Positions 43,963 through 64,000 of a stretch of 64,000 nucleotides of DNA are shown in pieces. The number at the start of each line of letters is the position of its first letter. The stretch's first letter is position 1. The notes below the pieces were generated by a model, which was given only the letters and a program-made list of their open reading frames with translations, had not been told where the DNA came from and made no database searches. The stretch is from Mesostigma viride (lineage: Eukaryota; Streptophyta; Mesostigmatophyceae; Mesostigmatales; Mesostigmataceae), in assembly GCA_009746045.1 (NCBI GenBank), contig RPFO01001464.1, positions 90,001 through 154,000 of the forward strand. Direction: 5' to 3'. The translations under genes and the position numbers were made by a program.

Positions 43963-46900
43963 TTAGTGGGTCTTCTTCGACTCTTGCCTTGGTCTCCGGG
44001 TGATAATGAAGCAATAAATGTTGAGGTGCTTGCAGATGTCAGACGTCTGTCAGCAAGAGCACACACAGCAAGAAGCCAGGGACAGTCGGGGGGGGCAGAG
44101 TGGACCGCTGGTTCACGAGAACATTCTACCCCTTCAAGCTCGTCTCATTGAATCCAAGGGCAAGCCTACGGTCCACAAGGCATGGGTGGGATACTTTGTA
44201 GTACTTCCCAACGAAACGCGCTGGCAACCGCAGCTCAGCATGGAGCTGCTCACCAAGCTCGGCAGATGAAACACCCAATAGCGACACCAACAACACGTCC
44301 ACCGACGTTCCGTCCAGGAAAAGAGCAAAAGCATCAAGAGGCAGCTCCCTGTTCCGTGACGCGCATATTGCACCAATGCCCATTTACGTCCACTGCAAAC
44401 AGACATGCGCTGGCTTTGGGACCCAGAAGCCCAGCAAAATGCTTGCCCACCACCACCAACATCAACAACAACAACACGTAAACCAGGCCACTTTGCATAC
44501 ATGTGAGTCTACCTGCACCTGACCAACATTCGCCCCGCAAAAAGACTTCAGGGGTGAAAGGAAAGAAACCTCGTGTCGCTATCTGTACTCGCAACCCATG
44601 CACTATGCCTACCCAAAATCATCATGGCCCACGCTCGGTCCCCCTTGCGCCCCACAGCACCTTCCCGGACCACACACTGTCTTGGCCACCATCCCATGCC
44701 CATGGCCGTGCGCCCCATCCTACCCCCCGCCCCCCCGCTCTCCACCCCCGATTGTAACGCCAAGAGGACAAACAAATATAATATATATGTCACAGCCAAC
44801 ATAAGGTGAGCCCTACCACCCGAGGGGTGGCTACCTCGCAAACCTTACTATTCCCGTAATAATGTTCATAAACTTGTTGTGATAATGTTCATTAAACTTG
44901 TTGTGATAATGTTCATAAACTTGTTGTGATAATGTTCATAAACTTGTTGTGATAATGTTCATAAACTTGTTGTGATAATACCTGTAGCTTAGCATTAGGC
45001 CTTACCACGCCGACCCAGTAGTGGATGTGGGCCGCCAGCGCGACCGCAGTGAGCGGCGCGAGCAGAAGGGATGCCTGCTGGTGGGGTGGCACGGTGCCCG
45101 TTACGGCGGCCAGCACGGCGAGGGCGAGCGCGAACACCAGCCAGTTCTCGGTCACGCGGTGCCGCTGGGAGGTCATGGCGCTCACGACCAGGCGCGACTG
45201 GGGGAGTAAGGAGGGGTGTGCGTGTATGCGTGTGTGCGTGTGTACGTGTGTGCGTGTGTGCGTGTATGCGTGTGTGCGTGTGTACGTGTGTGCGTGTGTG
45301 CGTGTGTGCGTGTGTGCGTGTGTGCGCGTGTGCGTGTGTGTGTGTGTGCGTGTTCGTGTGTGTGTGTGTTTGTGGTGAAGAGGAGTCAGGTGAGGTGTGT
45401 GCATGTGTGGAAGACAAAGTAAGCCCCGATCCAGCGCTTTGGGGGCTTCAAAGGGGGGATGAAGGGAGGGGATGAAGGGGGGAGGGGGGGGGCGGAGGAG
45501 AGGGGGAGGGCACAAGGGAATGAGAACAAGTTATGCTTACGTGTGGACGACAGAGACAGATCGTGGCAAGGCATGTCCGGGGGAATAAAGGAAGGGAAAA
45601 GAGAGGGCATAGGGAAGTGAGGAAAAGGTGTGCTCCTGTGTAGAAGACAAAGATCGAAACATCTCGAGGAGGCACAACTGGGGGCAAGAAGAAGGGGGCG
45701 GGCAGGGGGGTGTTGAGGAACGGCAGTAAGGAGTGAGAAAGCGTGAGCATTTTCGAAAAGACGAACACAAATGATGACCCTGAGCGAATGGGGTCAGAAC
45801 CGGGGGAAAGAGAGAGCATGGGAGTGAGAAAAGGTTTGAATGTGAGACCATGGTGAGGCGTGGCTGGGGCACTATGGGGTGGGGAGATGGGAGGGGAGGG
45901 GAGGGAGAGGGAAGGGGCAAGGGTGAGGTGGCAAGGGGAGGTACAACCACAAGGGTCCACATCACTGGTGACTGGTGATGGTATAAGACACGCCGTGCAT
46001 GTGCACCCAGACTGGTTGTAGGATTGCAGCACGGCCCACTAGTGCGTAATCTGGGGAGATGCGGGGTAAACACTCATTCAACAGGAATATCCAATGCAAG
46101 TCGGAAATAACACGGGGATGTCACACACGTATGCTTCCTTCATACACCCTCAGGGGGATTGGAAAACGAAAAAGGGAAATTACACTTTTGGTTATGATAT
46201 TGCATTTGTTATTGGCGATGGCATACACAAGGACTGCTACCTTTAGCCATTCACATTTCCAGCCACGTTATAAGAGTCGTCATTGTGAACTCCCTGCTAG
46301 CTCCTAGTCACCGCACTCTACCACTCCCAAATAGTCCCCGAGCCGTGGCGATACTCTCCTATTTGAATATTCCCAAAGGTGGCCGCATATCCAGCATGAA
46401 ACTAAGATCACAGCTAGAAGATCATCCAACATACCACCATGATGTATTTTAATCTTGGCCCGCCTACCGTCATGTTTGAGAAGATTAAGCCGGCGCACGC
46501 CACGGCGATCCAAGGGCTGCGCCCGAGCGTGCTCGTCGCGGTAATGCTGGCACCGGGCTGACTCGACCCCGATTTCAGCACCCAGAGCGCCATGAGCGAC
46601 TGGAGGCTGATTATCGGGATCAACGGGAGAAGTCCGGACAGCCATCCCGTGAGGCCCTTGCCCCTCATCTTGCCGCTGCAGATGACGTTGAAGGGGCTCG
46701 CGAGCTGCTGGAGTGCGGCAAAGAAGAGCGTGCCAATGAAGAAGAGGTCCACTCCGTTGAGGGACATGGGCGGGACAGCCACGCCGCCGAGGGTGATCCC
46801 GGGGAATTGGAACAGGGGGGAGTGCCAGATGGACCTTCCTCTGGCGGCCGTCACGAGGTACACAATGGTCTCCAGCAGCTGGCTCGCGTCGTATGCCCAC

Positions 46901-47690
46901 GGTAAAAATAGCACGCCCGTCAGGTACTTCTCCCAGTGCACGATGTAGAAGCCGGACTGGGCCGCGCACACCGCGAGCGCGAGCTGGAAGGGAGTCGTGC
47001 ACAGGAGCGCACACATGGACACGGTCTGGAGGGTCACGGCCATCGAGTCCATCCCATGGTCAATCAGCTCCCCCAGGGGAGTGCTGGACCCTGTGCGGCG
47101 CGCCTGCTTGCCATCGCAGCCGTCCAGCGTGTGGGCCGCGAAGTGGGCCGCCGCGGAGAATAGCCAGACCCAGGGCGGCACCTCCTTGCACTCCATGAAA
47201 GGGTCGAACCAGGCGAGCAGCAATGGGATGGACAGGGAGAGGAGGAAGCCGAGCAGGGTCATCATGTTGGGCGAGAGCGTGCGGGGAAGCAGCCGGACGA
47301 CGGCATCCCAGAATGGGTGCATGACATACTTCGATAGGGGGCTCTGCACGTGCGCGCAGGCGGGAAAGAGCGGCGGCAAACGCGAAATTGATCGGAACAA
47401 GGAAGGTAAGGTTGAAAAAGGTCGCCGAATAAAGAATGCAGGCACATTGTCAAAACTTGCCGGCCTGCTAATTCCAAATCCCTTGCAAAGATTCAGCAAG
47501 TTTACATTTTGTCACAGCACGGTCGCTGAGACAATTAGCTACCAAGGCATCCTTCCATGCATACTAAACAATGCAGTTATCCGCGCAATTGAACACGGCT
47601 CAACGAAATCTACGTAGCACTTACATTGTCAATACTGCTGTATTTGTACCGGTCCAGGCCTGCTAGGCCCTGAGCCGAAACGTAAACCAT
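43963..47690 (-). CDS. AAPT: CDP-alcohol aminophosphotransferase (ethanolamine/choline)
   Basis: Last step of the Kennedy pathway: transfers phosphoethanolamine or phosphocholine from the CDP form to diacylglycerol, in the ER membrane. Minus-strand exons 47690-47625, 47343-46468, 45197-45006 and 44046-43963 are all phase 0 and encode 405 residues, close to the usual 390. Exon 1 begins [20 protein letters not shown], the family's YKYSG-type N-terminus. The catalytic motif D-G-x2-A-R-x8-G-x3-D-x3-D is complete (D99, G100, A103, R104, G113, D117, D121). Several hydrophobic helices follow (for example [20 protein letters not shown]). Exon 4 gives the end [13 protein letters not shown] and a basic tail, matching the usual EICDLLxIxCF. 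The sequence cannot separate ethanolamine from choline preference. Exons 1 and 4 are very short and were found by phase and family pattern. Confidence 0.92.
44855..44980. repeat. 22-bp tandem repeat (AAPT intron 3)
   Basis: About five units of AACTTGTTGTGATAATGTTC, ending 26 bp inside the intron from the exon 3 donor. Confidence 0.9.
45215..45370. repeat. GTGTGC-rich array (AAPT intron 2)
   Basis: Alternating GTGTGC, GTGTAC and GTGTAT units. On the gene's strand this is CA-rich and ends about 18 bp from the acceptor of exon 3. Confidence 0.9.
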
Positions 47691-48246
47691 GGCTAATTTC
47701 AGTATAATAAGCTATACAGCACCGCCTGTGTCCCCCTTTCCCCAAGCCGCGGTTGCCTAAACTCCACACAAGCACCCGCGCTGCATTACCGTTCTTCCAT
47801 AACAACAGTCCCAACCGATTCCAACGCCGAGCCGAAAACTACATTTATCTGCCGAAATCAGTTGAAATCGATCCGAGTTCCTCGCTCATGCCTCGCTCGC
47901 GTGTGCACGCCTCCGGGCTCGCAGGTCTTCACGGGCGAAAAACTGCGAAAAATGACTTCATGTTGCTCGCTTCTTGCCAGAGGCCTTAGGCTGTTGCTGC
48001 CAGCGCCACCGCGCAGTGCGCGCAGGCACTTCTCAAGCAAACCCTCACAACTCATGCGTCAAAACTAAAAACTACTTGTACTTTACTTAAACTTTGTGCT
48101 GTTTGGTGGGCGCCACGGCCCAAGGGCCAAGTTCCGCCCTGCTGCGGGGCAACACGCCAAGCAACTGAAGCAAGCAGGTGCTACTGTAGCTATCGTCAGC
48201 ACAACTTCATAGATGGGATTCGCAATCGGTGGGGTGGAAGTGGACC
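47691..48246. other. 5' flank of AAPT
   Basis: Shared upstream interval between the minus-strand phosphotransferase and the plus-strand peptidase. No further gene or clear promoter element recognised. Confidence 0.4.
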
Positions 48247-48254
48247 GTGGAACT

Positions 48255-48907
48255 TAGGGCTGGCACATCCGCCGCATACCGAACACGGACATGTTCGGGC
48301 GAATACCGAACATGTGCGGTGTTCGGGTCGGCAAAAATGTTCGGCCGAACATGTGCTGTTCGGGTTCGGGTCACCTGGAAACTTACAGAACATGTTCGTG
48401 TCCGTATTCGGGTCACCCTGGGAACCGGGCGAACATGTTCGCCTCTGACCCGGTACCGAACATTTTCTGGCGGAATCCCTGTAGTACCATCCAGTGATCC
48501 GACTAGGCAACGCTTCTCTGATGAAAAAGCGGCCTAGATTAGTCCGCCGACACGCTGGCAAGAGCAAAGCTGTTGTACGGTAGTAGAATTGTCTAAGCAC
48601 GACCGGACTAGTTTAGGTAATGATTACGTAATCATTATTAATTTATTGCGTATTATGAAAAGTGACAACAAACTATGTATAGTTTCTCACTTATTTTAAT
48701 TTATTTAATGAATTGTTCGTGTTCGGTAAAATGTTCGGGTATGTTCGGGTTCGGGTTCGGGTCACTTAATCCTAAACAGTACATGTTCGTGTTCGTGTTC
48801 GGGTCACCTGGGAATGTACCGAACATGTTCGGGTTCGGGTTCGGGTCCCTCCCCAGGTGTTCGTGTTCGTGTCCGGGTCGAGAAAAGACCCGGATGTGCC
48901 AGCCCTA
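48255..48907. mobile_element. hAT-like MITE with TTCGGG-rich interior
   Basis: Perfect 17-bp terminal inverted repeats: TAGGGCTGGCACATCCG at 48255-48271 and its complement at 48891-48907. The 8-bp flanks are GTGGAACT and GTGGAAGT (7 of 8 identical). TAGGG(C)TGG-type ends with 8-bp duplications are the hallmark of hAT transposons. The 653-bp interior has no transposase; it is filled with GTTCGGG, GAACATGT and GGTCACCTGG repeats near both ends. Confidence 0.8.
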
Positions 48908-49140
48908 GTGGAAGTGAAGCTCCCGACAGCGGGGAAGCTGCGGCCACGCGGTCTTATGCTGAGGCCGCCACCCAACGCCATGGAGACAACAGGCAGCAGT
49001 GTGTCCACTGTCCACCGGGGTTTGACCGGACAGACAGCCTGCATGAGATGAGAAAAAAAGAGTCGTGCGAAACTGAGGTTAAATTGAAGGGCCACCCAAT
49101 TAATTGACCGCGCCTTGCACACCTGATCCGAGCGAAAGTC

Positions 49141-63859
<14,719 letters not shown>

Positions 63860-64000
63860 GTGAGCACGCTTGGCTGATTTCGACCCTGCTCCTTTGCCCC
63901 TGATTCCCCCCGATGCATCCATCATTTTTGAACAGAGAGCTGCGCTGTTCTTGTTTAATGAGACAGAGATAGCTGCTTTTTGTTCGAGCGTGGTGTGGCG

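Noticed and set aside
47858-48055. Minus-strand ORF upstream of AAPT as its first exon
   Set aside because: The short exon at 47625-47690 gives the expected YKYS-type N-terminus in correct phase; this ORF has no family resemblance.
48280-48870. TTCGGG repeats as telomere-like DNA
   Set aside because: Explained as the interior of the hAT-like MITE with TIRs and an 8-bp duplication.

Overview
The window is nuclear DNA of a eukaryote, most likely a green-lineage alga (chlorophyte or streptophyte); I cannot name the species. The evidence is four spliced protein-coding genes with GT-AG introns whose products look plant-like: an AGD6/7-type ArfGAP, a DUF4336 protein with a plastid-type leader, an aminoalcohol phosphotransferase, and a prolyl-iminopeptidase-type hydrolase. 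There are no operons, and transposon relics and simple-sequence arrays are very dense. Host genes occupy roughly a third of the window, and most of that is intron.

Layout. 1-3834: 3' part of a Ty3/Gypsy LTR retrotransposon (integrase, a chromodomain broken by a frameshift, two extra ORFs, LTR). 5427-7144: a non-autonomous element with 15-bp terminal inverted repeats between TTAA sites. 7145-13251: a pile-up of LINE copies, including two ORF1-only elements with clear target-site duplications (TSDs). 14349-16935 (-): ArfGAP, two exons. 19116-20978: three LINE copies nested inside each other. 23102-32901: a pair of about 220-bp inverted repeats enclosing large GGGA, GTGC, 184-bp and CATC/CACC arrays, a truncated LINE, a solo LTR and a SWIM zinc-finger fragment. 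33326-39502 (+): DUF4336 gene, four exons. 40201-43650: LINE ORF1 and reverse transcriptase relics. 43963-47690 (-): aminoalcohol phosphotransferase, four exons. 48255-48907: hAT-like MITE. 49141-63859 (+): peptidase gene, nine exons seen, running off the window.

How the genes relate. The four host genes are functionally unrelated (Golgi/endosome Arf regulation, a plastid protein of unknown role, phosphatidylethanolamine/choline synthesis, peptide processing); no pathway cluster is visible. Exon boundaries were assigned by reading phase and by alignment to remembered family patterns, and the phases close in every case.

The most interesting material is the LINE system. Many insertions end in a short hairpin followed by a microsatellite tail whose repeat unit matches the bases just before it, and they carry 9-13 bp TSDs. 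Two insertions consist of little more than the tail. Two copies carry a 5' UTR, an L1-type ORF1, a 3' UTR and a tail but no reverse transcriptase, like the half-LINEs of mammals. A second pattern is that several introns have tandem arrays lying directly against the 3' splice site.
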